Part shown: positions 10,236 through 18,409 of the stretch, piece by piece
Layout: each line of letters begins with the position of its first letter
Position numbering within the stretch: the stretch's first letter is position 1
DNA from: Methylobacillus arboreus
GTDB lineage: Bacteria > Pseudomonadota > Gammaproteobacteria > Burkholderiales > Methylophilaceae
NCBI RefSeq assembly: GCF_020532725.1
Contig: NZ_JAJAVC010000011.1
Coordinates: forward strand, 310,001-374,000
Length of the DNA: 64,000 bases
Direction: 5' to 3'
Translations under genes and position numbers: made by a program
Notes under the pieces: model-generated
What the model saw: the letters and a program-made list of their open reading frames with translations, nothing else
The model's database searches: none
Told to the model about the DNA's origin: nothing

Positions 10236-13200
10236 ATGAAGCGGATGCTGTCCTGGTCCCAGTTGAAGCCGAGTGAGCGGGGGCCTGCGTCGCTGTTCAT
10301 CCTGCGGCCGGTGATGACCTTGCTGGTTTCAATGGGCATGATGCTGGCTGGCTGGCTGGCGTTCGGCTTGCTGCCGATCGCGCCGCTGCCGCAAGTGGAT
10401 TTCCCGACCATTAATGTTACTGCCAGCTTGGCGGGCGCCAGTCCGGAAACCATGGCTTCCTCGGTGGCGACGCCGCTGGAGCGCAGCCTGGGGCGTATTT
10501 CCGGCATCAGCGAAATGACCTCTTCGAGTTCGCAGGGTAGCACTTCCATCACCCTGCAATTTGACCTCGATAAGGATATCGACGTGGCGGCGCGTGAAGT
10601 GCAGGCGGCGATCAATGCTGCGGCAGGCATGCTGCCCAGCGGCATGCCCAACCGGCCCAGCTACCGCAAGATGAACCCGGCCAATATGCCCAGCCTGGTG
10701 CTCACCATGACCTCTCGAACCAAGAGCATGGGGGAGTTGTACGACCTGGGATCCAATATGGTGTCACGCAAGATTTCGCAGGTGCAGGGCGTCAGCCAGG
10801 TGAATGTGGCAGGCAGTTCCCTGCCTGCGGTGCGTGTGGATATCAATCCGGATGCCTTGGTGCAGCAAGGCCTGTCACTTGATGATGTGCGCAACGTTAT
10901 CAATGCCGCCAATGGCAGTGGGCCAAAAGGCTATTTGCAAAGTGATGAATATAGCTGGCAACTGGATGCAGATGACCGCTTGTTGCGCGCCAAGGATTAC
11001 CGCTCGCTCATCATCGCCAGCAACAATGGTGCGGTGACGCGCCTGAGCGATGTCGCCCGTGTGTATGACTCGGTGGAAGATATCCGTAATGTCGGTTTCC
11101 ACAATAACCAGCGCGCCATCCTGCTCATGGTCAGTCGCGAGCCGGGTGCCAATATCATCGAAATGATAGACCGCATCCGTGCGGAGCTGCCCAGCATTCA
11201 AAGCAGCCTGGGAGACGACATCAAGCTTACGGTGGTGGAAGACAGGAGCCCAAATATCCGCGCCTCGCTGCATGAGGCTGAGTTGACGCTGGCGATTGCG
11301 GTGGCACTGGTCATCCTCGTGGTGTTCCTCTTCCTCAGGAACGGCCGCGCCACCTTGATTCCCGCGCTTGCCGTGCCGGTGTCGCTGGTTGCCACTTTTG
11401 CCGCGATGTATCTTTGTGATTATTCGCTCAATAACCTGACCTTGATGGCCTTGATCATTTCTACCGGTTTTGTCGTCGATGATGCGATTGTCGTCGTGGA
11501 GCACATCGGCAAGCGCATCGAGCAGGGCGAGCCCCCCTTGAAGGCGTCGTTGCGCGGTGCGCGCGAAGTCGGGTTTACCGTCATCTCCATGAGCCTGTCG
11601 CTGGTGGCGGTATTTATCCCGCTGCTGTTTATGGGGGATATTACGGGCCGCCTGTTCCGCGAGTTTGCGGTGACACTCTCGGTTGCCATCCTGATTTCAC
11701 TGTTTGTCTCATTGACGCTGACACCTATGCTCTGCGCCTATCTGCTCAGACGCAAGGATGCCCAGGCGGTGGAAGGCGAGGCTGTAGCAGGGCAGGCCAA
11801 GCTGGGGATTTTCCAGCGCGTGCAGCATGGATACCGCAAGAGCCTGGCCTGGGCGCTTGATCACTCCGCATTGATGCTGGCGATCCTGCTGTTCACGATT
11901 GCCGTCAATGTGTATCTCTATACCGCGATTCCCAAGGGGATGTTCCCGGACCAGGACACTGGTCGTCTGTTCGGCAATGCACGAGCTGACCAGGGGGTTT
12001 CATTCACCGAATTACAGAAGAAGCTGGAAGCGTTCCGCAGCATCCTGCTGACCGACCCGGCTGTGGACCAGGTGATGGGGATGTCTGGCAGCGGACGCGG
12101 GCCTGGCGCCTCCAGCAATTCCGGTAATTTTATTATTATTCTCAAGGATATCCGCGAGCGTGAACCGGCAGAAACGATCATTGCACGGTTGCGACCCAAG
12201 CTGGCGCAGGTGCCTGGCGCCTCGATGTTTCTCGTCAATATGCAGGACTTGCGCGTAGGTGGGCGCTCCGCTGATTCCAACTACCAGATGACGCTGAAAA
12301 GCGACGACATAAAAGACTTGCGCACTTGGGAAAACAAGGTATTGGAAACCTTGCAGTCCGTGCCGGAGATTGTGGATGTGGGTGGCGGTGGACGCAGCCG
12401 CGCGGTGCAGGTGTACCTCAACATAGACCGCGATGCAGCCAAGCGTTTGGGGATAGATGTGGAAATGGTGATTGCACTGTTGAACAACTCCTATGCCCAG
12501 CGCCAGATTTCCACGATCTACCAGGAGCAGAATCAGTATCGTGTCGTGATGGGGGTGGCCGACCAATACATGCAAAGCCCTGACATTCTTTCCAGTTTGT
12601 ATGTCCTGACGGGTAGCGGCGCCCGTGTGCCGTTATCCAACTTCGTGACACTGGGGTACAACACGGCGCCGGCCTCGGTGCAGCATGAAGGGCAGTTCGC
12701 TTCCATTACCTATTCCTTTAACCTGCCCGAAGGCGGTAATCTCGAAAATGCCAAGCAGCAGATCAGGCATGCGCTAGCCGACCTCAAGATGCCGCTCAAT
12801 GTGCAGGCGACTTTTGCCGGCACGGCCAGTGCCCAGGATAAGGTATTGAAGCAGATGCCATGGCTGATCCTGGCAGCGCTGGTTTCTGTGTATATCGTGC
12901 TCGGCATGTTGTACGAGAGCTATGTCCATCCGCTGACCATCCTCTCGACCTTGCCATCCGCCGGTGTGGGGGCATTGCTGGCATTGATCCTGTTCGATAC
13001 GCCGCTGACCCTGATCGCCCTGATCGGCATCATCCTGCTGATCGGCATCGTGAAGAAGAATGCCATTCTCATGATCGATTTTGCGCTGGTGGCCGAACGC
13101 GAGCGCGGCTTGTCCTCAAAGGAGGCCATCATGGAGGCTTGCCAGCAGCGCCTGCGCCCTATCCTCATGACCACCATGGCGGCATTGCTTGGTGCCTTGC

Positions 13201-13394
13201 CGCTGATTATGGGCACGGATGGTGACGCTCCCCTGCGCCGTCCGCTCGGGATTGCGATTGTAGGCGGTTTGCTGCTGAGCCAGCTGCTGACGCTTTACAC
13301 CACACCTGTGGTCTATCTTTATCTGGATCGTTTACGCCTTTGGGCCCTCAATCGGCACAAGCCCCGAGGCGCAATGTTGGAGAAAATGGAATGA
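10236..13394 (+). CDS. mdtC: RND multidrug efflux transporter, MdtC-like
   Basis: A 1052-residue second RND pump, with the same domain order as the preceding gene. The proton-relay helix reads GFVVDDAIVVVEHIGKR and the TM10 motif [20 protein letters not shown] chose ATG 10236, with GGGAG at 10220-10224, over an in-frame start at 10167 that would lie inside the mdtB coding region and add residues foreign to the family. It has a somewhat longer hydrophilic segment between TM6 and TM7. It is expected to assemble with MdtB. It overlaps the outer-membrane gene by ATGA (13391-13394). Confidence 0.94.
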   Translation: MKRMLSWSQLKPSERGPASLFILRPVMTLLVSMGMMLAGWLAFGLLPIAPLPQVDFPTINVTASLAGASPETMASSVATPLERSLGRISGISEMTSSSSQGSTSITLQFDLDKDIDVAAREVQAAINAAAGMLPSGMPNRPSYRKMNPANMPSLVLTMTSRTKSMGELYDLGSNMVSRKISQVQGVSQVNVAGSSLPAVRVDINPDALVQQGLSLDDVRNVINAANGSGPKGYLQSDEYSWQLDADDRLLRAKDYRSLIIASNNGAVTRLSDVARVYDSVEDIRNVGFHNNQRAILLMVSREPGANIIEMIDRIRAELPSIQSSLGDDIKLTVVEDRSPNIRASLHEAELTLAIAVALVILVVFLFLRNGRATLIPALAVPVSLVATFAAMYLCDYSLNNLTLMALIISTGFVVDDAIVVVEHIGKRIEQGEPPLKASLRGAREVGFTVISMSLSLVAVFIPLLFMGDITGRLFREFAVTLSVAILISLFVSLTLTPMLCAYLLRRKDAQAVEGEAVAGQAKLGIFQRVQHGYRKSLAWALDHSALMLAILLFTIAVNVYLYTAIPKGMFPDQDTGRLFGNARADQGVSFTELQKKLEAFRSILLTDPAVDQVMGMSGSGRGPGASSNSGNFIIILKDIREREPAETIIARLRPKLAQVPGASMFLVNMQDLRVGGRSADSNYQMTLKSDDIKDLRTWENKVLETLQSVPEIVDVGGGGRSRAVQVYLNIDRDAAKRLGIDVEMVIALLNNSYAQRQISTIYQEQNQYRVVMGVADQYMQSPDILSSLYVLTGSGARVPLSNFVTLGYNTAPASVQHEGQFASITYSFNLPEGGNLENAKQQIRHALADLKMPLNVQATFAGTASAQDKVLKQMPWLILAALVSVYIVLGMLYESYVHPLTILSTLPSAGVGALLALILFDTPLTLIALIGIILLIGIVKKNAILMIDFALVAERERGLSSKEAIMEACQQRLRPILMTTMAALLGALPLIMGTDGDAPLRRPLGIAIVGGLLLSQLLTLYTTPVVYLYLDRLRLWALNRHKPRGAMLEKME

Positions 13395-14818
13395 GAGCAT
13401 TTGCCAAGCTTGGCATTATCAGCTTGCCCTTACTATTGTCTGCCTGCATGGTGGGGCCGGATTACCACCGGCCACAGACCGCGGTGCCTGCTACATTCAA
13501 GCATGAGCAAGGCTGGAGTATCGCGGCGCCTGCAGATGAGGCCCCCAAAGGGGAGTGGTGGGAGCGCTATGGCGACCAGGAACTCAACCAGCTCGTTGAC
13601 AAGCTTAACAACGGTAACCTGACTGTCGCGCAGTATGAAGCCCAATATCGCCAGGCCTTTGCCCTGGCGCAAAGTGCCCGCGGCGCCCTATGGCCGCAAT
13701 TAAATGCGACGATGGGCAAGACCCGCGCGGGCCAAGGGGCGGGCAGTTCCACTTCCAGCCAGGCCGTGCAGGTGAGCGGCATCCGCACAACCTACAATGC
13801 TGCACTCAATGCGAGTTGGGAAATCGACATCTGGGGCCGCCTGCGGCGCACGCTGGAGGCAAACCGGGCCAATGCCGATGCCAGTTTCGCAACCCTGGCG
13901 GCCATGCGCCTCAGCATGCAGTCCGAGCTGGTGCAGAACTATCTGCAGATACGCGTGCTGGATCAGCAAAAGCGGCTGCTGACTGAAACCGTCGAGACCT
14001 ACCGGCGCGTGGTGCAGCTCACTGAAAGCCAATATAAACGCGGTGTGGTGGCCAGTGCCGATGTGGCAGCGGCGACCACCCAACTCAAGAATGCGGAAGC
14101 CGACCTGGTGGATTTGGTATGGCAGCGCGCCCAGCTCGAAAATGCCATTGCCGTGTTGATGGGTGAGGCGCCCGCCAATTTCAACCTGGCTGAGAGTGAC
14201 AAGGTGCCAAACTTGCCGGTAGTTCCTGCTGCCGTCCCCAGCCAGCTGCTTGAGCGCAGGCCGGATGTAGCGGCTGCCGAGCGCTCCGTCATGGCGGCAA
14301 ATGCCAATATCGGGGTTGCCAAGTCGGCCTATTATCCCAGCCTGAGCCTTTCTGCCAGTGGCGGCTATAGAAGCAGCACCTTCAACGACTGGATGACCAT
14401 GCCTAACCGCTATTGGTCGGTTGGGCCGCAGCTTGCCATGACCTTGTTTGACGGTTTGCAGAATAAGTACAACGTTGTGCAGTCGGAGGCCAGTTACGAT
14501 GCGGCAGTGGCCGGCTACCGCCAGACGGTATTGGCCGCCTTTCGCGAGGTGGAGGATTACTTGGTGACATTGCATACCCTGGGTGAAGAGTCGGCGTTGC
14601 GGGAGGAGTCAGTGGCAGCCGCCAAGCAGGCACTCAGGCAATACACCAACCAATACCGCGTTGGCCTGATTGGTTTCCTTGATGTCGTGACCGCGCAAAC
14701 CACGGCCCTCAACACCGAGCGCACCTTGCTGACCTTGCAGCAAAGCCGCCTGATCAGCAGTGTGCAGCTGATCGCGGCGCTGGGCGGGGGATGGGAAGGC
14801 TTGCCTGCGCAGGATTAG
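13391..14818 (+). CDS. Outer-membrane efflux lipoprotein (NodT/TolC-like channel)
   Basis: A 475-residue outer-membrane factor of the NodT lipoprotein family, the exit duct of the RND pump. The signal ends in the lipobox LLSAC with Cys19 as the acylation site. MVGPDYHRP follows, the hallmark N-terminus of this family, and two OEP repeats follow (for example WEIDIWGRLRRTLEANRA and RRPDVAAAERSVMAANANIG). ATG 13391 overlaps the mdtC stop. A longer frame from 13340 would destroy the signal peptide. With the three preceding genes it makes a complete tripartite efflux operon. The stop at 14818 is immediately followed by the composite repeat. Confidence 0.93.
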   Translation: MRAFAKLGIISLPLLLSACMVGPDYHRPQTAVPATFKHEQGWSIAAPADEAPKGEWWERYGDQELNQLVDKLNNGNLTVAQYEAQYRQAFALAQSARGALWPQLNATMGKTRAGQGAGSSTSSQAVQVSGIRTTYNAALNASWEIDIWGRLRRTLEANRANADASFATLAAMRLSMQSELVQNYLQIRVLDQQKRLLTETVETYRRVVQLTESQYKRGVVASADVAAATTQLKNAEADLVDLVWQRAQLENAIAVLMGEAPANFNLAESDKVPNLPVVPAAVPSQLLERRPDVAAAERSVMAANANIGVAKSAYYPSLSLSASGGYRSSTFNDWMTMPNRYWSVGPQLAMTLFDGLQNKYNVVQSEASYDAAVAGYRQTVLAAFREVEDYLVTLHTLGEESALREESVAAAKQALRQYTNQYRVGLIGFLDVVTAQTTALNTERTLLTLQQSRLISSVQLIAALGGGWEGLPAQD

Positions 14819-14820
14819 CC

Positions 14821-15089
14821 AGGGTCTGTTCCCGTTATATTCGAGTCCGCGTTGCAGTGGCAAATGGTGCCAGGCAAGGCGCGGGACGCAGGTAATGGTG
14901 ATTCCATTGCCAAGTCCCGCAACGCAGCATGGGGCCATTTGCCATTGCAACCCGAAGGGCCGGTGCCGGTTTTCGCACGGTGCTGCGTTATTCGTCGTTC
15001 ATTTGGAATAGCCAAACATCACTCCTCATGCCTTGCTCCGCACTAAAACCGGCACCGGCGCGGACTCGAATATAACGGGAACAGACCCT
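14821..15089. repeat. Composite nested inverted-repeat element (MITE-like)
   Basis: Perfect 31-bp inverted repeats bound the element (14821-14851 and 15059-15089, outer ends AGGGTCTGTTCCCG and CGGGAACAGACCCT). Inside are two further hairpin modules. Module A has arms 14851-14871 and 14931-14951 (18 of 21 paired). Module B has arms 14959-14973 and 15045-15059 (15 of 15). Each module encloses a 55-nt core of the same layout, GCTGCGTT-N12-hairpin-N13-GCCTTGC, on the minus strand in A and the plus strand in B. There is no plausible coding frame. No clear target duplication is visible beside the outer ends. The modules resemble betaproteobacterial REP/MITE sequences that I recall; identity needs a database search. 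Confidence 0.85.
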
Positions 15090-15100
15090 AGACTCCTACA

Positions 15101-15127
15101 AGTCTGTCAGCAGCAGGCTGACAGACT
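15101..15127. other. Perfect 11-bp hairpin before the esterase gene
   Basis: Arms AGTCTGTCAGC (15101-15111) and GCTGACAGACT (15117-15127) pair perfectly around a 5-nt loop, 58 bp upstream of the esterase start. No T-run follows, so it is not a typical terminator for the plus strand. It could be an operator or the residue of a terminator for the efflux operon. Apart from this and the composite repeat I see nothing in the 366-bp gap. Confidence 0.45.
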
Positions 15128-15184
15128 GCGATACATCGTTCATGCAGAATCAGGGTTCACTACCACCTGCATGGGAGATGTATC

Positions 15185-16180
15185 GTGAATATCCTGGATC
15201 CTATCCTTAACACCTTTGCTTCCGACAATACTCAATATAGTGGAGTAGAGCCTCGCACCAGGGCATTCCTTGAGGAGCTGGCGGCCTCTGACAGCAAGCC
15301 TGTGGAGGAGCTGAGTCCTGATGAGGCGAGAGGAGTCCTGAGCGATTTGCAGGCCAGTATCGAGGTCGATATTGCCGGTGTCACGGTTGAAGAGAAAGAA
15401 GTGGCAATCGAGGGGCATTCCATCCGTCTTGTGATCGTCAAGCCCGAGGATATTGCCAGTGATCCCCCCGTGATCGTGTTCTTTCATGGCGGGGGCTGGG
15501 TGCTGGGGGATTTCCCCACCCACGAACGTTTGGTGCGCGACCTATCTGTCGCCTCCAATTGCGCCGTTGTGTTCGTGGATTACACCCGCTCCCCCGAGGC
15601 CAAATACCCGACTGCGGTGAACGAATGCTACCTTGCCACCAAGTGGGTGGCGCAGAATGGCACCGAGATTGGCGTGGATGGCGCGCGTCTTGCGGTTGCC
15701 GGTAACAGTGCAGGCGGCAATATGGCCACCGTGGTCTGTCTGATGGCCAAAGACAAGCGCGAACCGTTCATCCGCCACCAGACTTTGTTCTGGCCGGTGA
15801 CCAATGGGCATTTCGATACCGGGTCCTATGACGATTATGCCGACGGCTATTTCCTCACCCGCAATATGATGAAATGGTTCTGGGACCAATACCTGGAAAA
15901 TGATGATGTGCGCAACGACCTCTATGCCTCGCCCGGCGGTGCCGAGTTGGAACAATTGAGCGACTTGCCGCCGGCCTTGATCCAGACCGCGGAATTCGAC
16001 GTATTGCGCGATGAAGCGGAAGCCTATGCGCACTTGCTGACTGATGCCGGGGTCGATGTGACCTGCACGCGCTACCTTGGCGCGATTCACGATTTCGGCC
16101 TGCTCAACCCGCTGGCAAAGGCGCCGCAGGTGCATGCGGCGATCATGCAGGCTGCGGGCGAGATACGGAAACATATCTAG
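15185..16180 (+). CDS. Alpha/beta hydrolase, hormone-sensitive-lipase-family esterase
   Basis: A 331-residue carboxylesterase of family IV. The oxyanion-hole motif HGGGW is at residues 101-105 and the nucleophile elbow GNSAGG at 173-178 with Ser175 (family consensus GDSAGG, so Asp is replaced by Asn). The acid is probably Asp272 in EFDVLRDE and the base His302 in IHDFGLL. The start is GTG 15185 with GGGAG at 15173-15177. There is no signal peptide, so it is cytoplasmic. It stands alone between a repeat and the leu leader region, and its natural substrate cannot be inferred. Confidence 0.88.
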   Translation: MNILDPILNTFASDNTQYSGVEPRTRAFLEELAASDSKPVEELSPDEARGVLSDLQASIEVDIAGVTVEEKEVAIEGHSIRLVIVKPEDIASDPPVIVFFHGGGWVLGDFPTHERLVRDLSVASNCAVVFVDYTRSPEAKYPTAVNECYLATKWVAQNGTEIGVDGARLAVAGNSAGGNMATVVCLMAKDKREPFIRHQTLFWPVTNGHFDTGSYDDYADGYFLTRNMMKWFWDQYLENDDVRNDLYASPGGAELEQLSDLPPALIQTAEFDVLRDEAEAYAHLLTDAGVDVTCTRYLGAIHDFGLLNPLAKAPQVHAAIMQAAGEIRKHI

Positions 16181-16274
16181 TCTAGGGCAGGGATATAAAA
16201 CAGCTTATATTCCTGTGTGCCACAAGATTCCGGGCCTTGCCCAGAATGATCCAACTTTCGCCTATGCATGTCAG

Positions 16275-16292
16275 GCCGGATTTTGATCCGGC
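16275..16292. other. Hairpin downstream of the esterase
   Basis: GCCGGAT-TTTG-ATCCGGC is a perfect 7-bp stem with a 4-nt loop, about 95 bp after the esterase stop. A weaker dyad, GGATATAA/TTATATTCC, lies at about 16190-16214. Either could end esterase transcription, but neither is followed by a real T-tract. Confidence 0.35.
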
Positions 16293-16332
16293 ATCTTGCT
16301 GTGCATCCACCTGGCCGCCAAGCTTTCCTGGA

Positions 16333-16362
16333 TTGACACGGACGGTGTCTTCTGTTTATGAT
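16333..16362 (+). promoter_or_regulatory. Promoter of the leu leader and leuA
   Basis: A consensus -35 box TTGACA (16333-16338) is followed after 18 bp by TATGAT (16357-16362), five of six matches to the -10 consensus. The predicted start falls near 16369, only about three bases before the ATG of the leucine-rich leader peptide. The leader would therefore be translated from a nearly leaderless transcript. Confidence 0.6.
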
Positions 16363-16371
16363 TGCCTCATT

Positions 16372-16455
16372 ATGGCTATCCAGCAGACCACATTGCTATT
16401 ATCCTCCAAGGCTCTCCTGAGCCTCGGCCTGCTGCTGCGCTTCGCGCGCATCTAA
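16372..16455 (+). CDS. leuL: Leucine-rich leader peptide upstream of leuA
   Basis: A 27-codon frame encoding a peptide with nine leucines in three clusters: TTG CTA TTA, then CTC CTG and CTC, then CTG CTG CTG. It ends LLLRFARI. It lies directly after a strong promoter and 208 bp before leuA. Leader peptides rich in the regulated amino acid control leucine operons by ribosome-mediated attenuation in enteric bacteria, and the same is inferred here. A short stem (TGCGC 16436-16440 with GCGCA 16446-16450) overlaps the last Leu codons. No Shine-Dalgarno sequence is visible. A longer in-frame start at 16237 would precede the promoter, so it was rejected. Confidence 0.65.
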   Translation: MAIQQTTLLLSSKALLSLGLLLRFARI

Positions 16456-16483
16456 TCTACTTCCCTCCTGCCGGTTTTAGTTG

Positions 16484-16515
16484 ATTGCCCTTGTTTGCCA
16501 AGGGCAATATGTTTT
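16484..16515 (+). terminator. Candidate attenuator terminator of the leu leader
   Basis: ATTGCCCTTG (16484-16493) and CAAGGGCAAT (16499-16508) pair perfectly over 10 bp around loop TTTGC, followed by ATGTTTT. It lies 28 nt beyond the leader peptide stop, the usual place for an attenuator. The T-tract is interrupted, which weakens the call. Confidence 0.5.
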
Positions 16516-16589
16516 ATCCATTTTCCAAAAGAGCATTCTGCATGATGTACAGCGAACCATGTTTTTTCAGCCAGTTTCGACTGCCCTGC

Positions 16590-16626
16590 GGTTGGCAGGC
16601 CTTGCGTGAACGGCAGCCTGCCAGCC
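16590..16626 (+). other. Second hairpin in the leuA leader
   Basis: GGTTGGCAGGC (16590-16600) pairs with GCCTGCCAGCC (16616-16626) over 11 bp, with one G-T wobble and a 15-nt loop. It lies 37 nt upstream of the leuA ATG. It may be an mRNA structure affecting leuA translation or part of the attenuation switch. Function not shown by the sequence. Confidence 0.4.
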
Positions 16627-16663
16627 TTCGATGCCGGCAATTGAATTGATAATTTGAGAGAAC

Positions 16664-18352
16664 ATGATGTTGAAAAATCCCAGCAGCAAATACCGCCCAT
16701 TTACACCGATTGATTTACCCAGCCGTCAGTGGCCGACGCGTACCATCACACATGCGCCGATCTGGATGAGCACCGACCTGCGCGATGGCAACCAGGCCTT
16801 GTTCGAGCCGATGAATGCCGAGCGCAAGCTGCGCATGTTCAAGATGCTGGTGGAAATCGGCTTCAAGGAAATCGAGGTGGCATTTCCCTCGGCGTCACAG
16901 ACGGATTTTGACTTTGTGCGCAACCTGATTGAGAACGGCCATATTCCCGCTGATGTGACCATTGAAGTATTGACCCAGGCACGCGAAGACCTGATCCGCC
17001 GCACGTTTGAATCCCTGCGCGGCGCGCGCCGGGCCATTGTGCATGTGTACAATGCAACATCGCCCGCGTTCCGCAAGACGGTGTTCAAGACCGACAAGGC
17101 CGGCGTCAAGAAAATTGCGACGGATAGTGCGCGCCTGATGAAGCAATTGGCCGACGAGCAACCCGAAACGGAGTGGGTATTTCAGTACAGCCCGGAGACT
17201 TTTACCGCGACCGAACTTGATTTTGCCAAGGAGGTTTGCGATTCCGTGACGGAAATCTGGCAAGCCACCCCCGAACGCAAGGTGATTCTCAACCTGCCGG
17301 CGACGGTCGAAGTGGGCACGCCCAATTACTATGCCGACCAGATCGAATGGATGCATACCAATCTCGAACGCCGCGATAGCATCATCATCAGCGTGCATCC
17401 GCACAATGACCGCGGCACGGCCGTGGCCGCTGCCGAGCTTGCGGTGATGGCCGGTGCCGATCGTATCGAGGGTTGCCTGTTCGGCCATGGTGAACGCACC
17501 GGCAATGTAGACCTGGTCACGCTTGCGCTTAACCTGTACACCCAGGGCGTGGACCCGGGTCTGGATTTCTCCCATATCAATACCATTGCGCGCACTGTGG
17601 AGGACTGTACCCAATTGCCGGTGCACCCACGCTACCCTTATGCCGGCGATCTGGTATTCACTGCATTTTCCGGCTCGCACCAGGATGCAATCAAGAAAGG
17701 CTTTGCGGTGCAGGATCCGGACGCTGTCTGGGAAGTGCCCTACCTGCCGATAGACCCGCATGATGTGGGCCGCACTTACGACTCCATCATCCGTGTCAAC
17801 AGTCAGTCAGGCAAGGGTGGCATTGCCTACTTGCTTGAAACCGGCTACGGCCTCGCCATGCCGCGCCGCATGCAGGTGGAGTTCAGCGGCGCCGTGCAGC
17901 GACTTACTGACAGTAGCGGGCAAGAGGTCAGCGCAGAGGGTATCTGGCAATTGTTCAATGACGAATATATTGCGGCGGATGAGCCGGTGCATTATGTCGA
18001 TCATGAACTGGATGAACGTGATGATATACAACATATCAAGCTGACGGCCCGGATTCATGGGGTGGAGACCGTGCTTGAAGGCACTGGCAATGGCCCCATT
18101 GATGCGCTGGTACAGGCATTTGGCCGGAAATTCACTATCCATGACTATGAAGAACGTGCGATGGGGGCCGGGGCAGGCGCGAAAGCAGTGGCATTTGCCG
18201 AACTGGGCAAGGGTGACCAGCCAGGCACTGTCTATGGCGCTGGTATTCATGACAACCTCGTTACTGCTTCCATCCTGGCCGTAATCAGTGGCATCAACCG
18301 CTTGTATCATCGCTTGGAAGCGTCCGAGCGGCAAGCATTCCTGTCCTGTTAA
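16664..18352 (+). CDS. leuA: 2-isopropylmalate synthase (LeuA type 2)
   Basis: A 562-residue enzyme making 2-isopropylmalate from acetyl-CoA and 2-oxoisovalerate, the first committed step of leucine synthesis. The DRE-TIM barrel carries the metal-binding [13 protein letters not shown] near residue 38 and HPHNDRGTA mid-protein. Residues from about 440 form the C-terminal LeuA regulatory domain that binds leucine. The N-terminal extension and overall length place it in the longer Corynebacterium/yeast-like group, not the E. coli group of about 520 residues. ATG 16664 is followed at once by a second ATG, with weak GAGAG upstream. It is a single gene, ended by the strong hairpin at 18373, with a leucine-rich leader upstream. 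Confidence 0.95.
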   Translation: MMLKNPSSKYRPFTPIDLPSRQWPTRTITHAPIWMSTDLRDGNQALFEPMNAERKLRMFKMLVEIGFKEIEVAFPSASQTDFDFVRNLIENGHIPADVTIEVLTQAREDLIRRTFESLRGARRAIVHVYNATSPAFRKTVFKTDKAGVKKIATDSARLMKQLADEQPETEWVFQYSPETFTATELDFAKEVCDSVTEIWQATPERKVILNLPATVEVGTPNYYADQIEWMHTNLERRDSIIISVHPHNDRGTAVAAAELAVMAGADRIEGCLFGHGERTGNVDLVTLALNLYTQGVDPGLDFSHINTIARTVEDCTQLPVHPRYPYAGDLVFTAFSGSHQDAIKKGFAVQDPDAVWEVPYLPIDPHDVGRTYDSIIRVNSQSGKGGIAYLLETGYGLAMPRRMQVEFSGAVQRLTDSSGQEVSAEGIWQLFNDEYIAADEPVHYVDHELDERDDIQHIKLTARIHGVETVLEGTGNGPIDALVQAFGRKFTIHDYEERAMGAGAGAKAVAFAELGKGDQPGTVYGAGIHDNLVTASILAVISGINRLYHRLEASERQAFLSC

Positions 18353-18372
18353 GCAATTGAGGGATTGAAAGC

Positions 18373-18403
18373 AGCCCACGAGCCGATGCTCGTGGGCTTT
18401 TTT
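18373..18403 (+). terminator. Rho-independent terminator of leuA
   Basis: AGCCCACGAGC (18373-18383) pairs perfectly with GCTCGTGGGCT (18388-18398) around loop CGAT. The run of Ts at 18398-18403 is uninterrupted. It sits 20 bp after the leuA stop, between convergent genes. Confidence 0.93.
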
Positions 18404-18409
18404 GTTGGT

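Noticed and set aside
16237..16455. Longer version of the leuA leader frame starting at 16237
   Set aside because: The start would lie about 100 bp before the best promoter and the extra residues are not leucine-rich; the internal ATG at 16372 is better placed.
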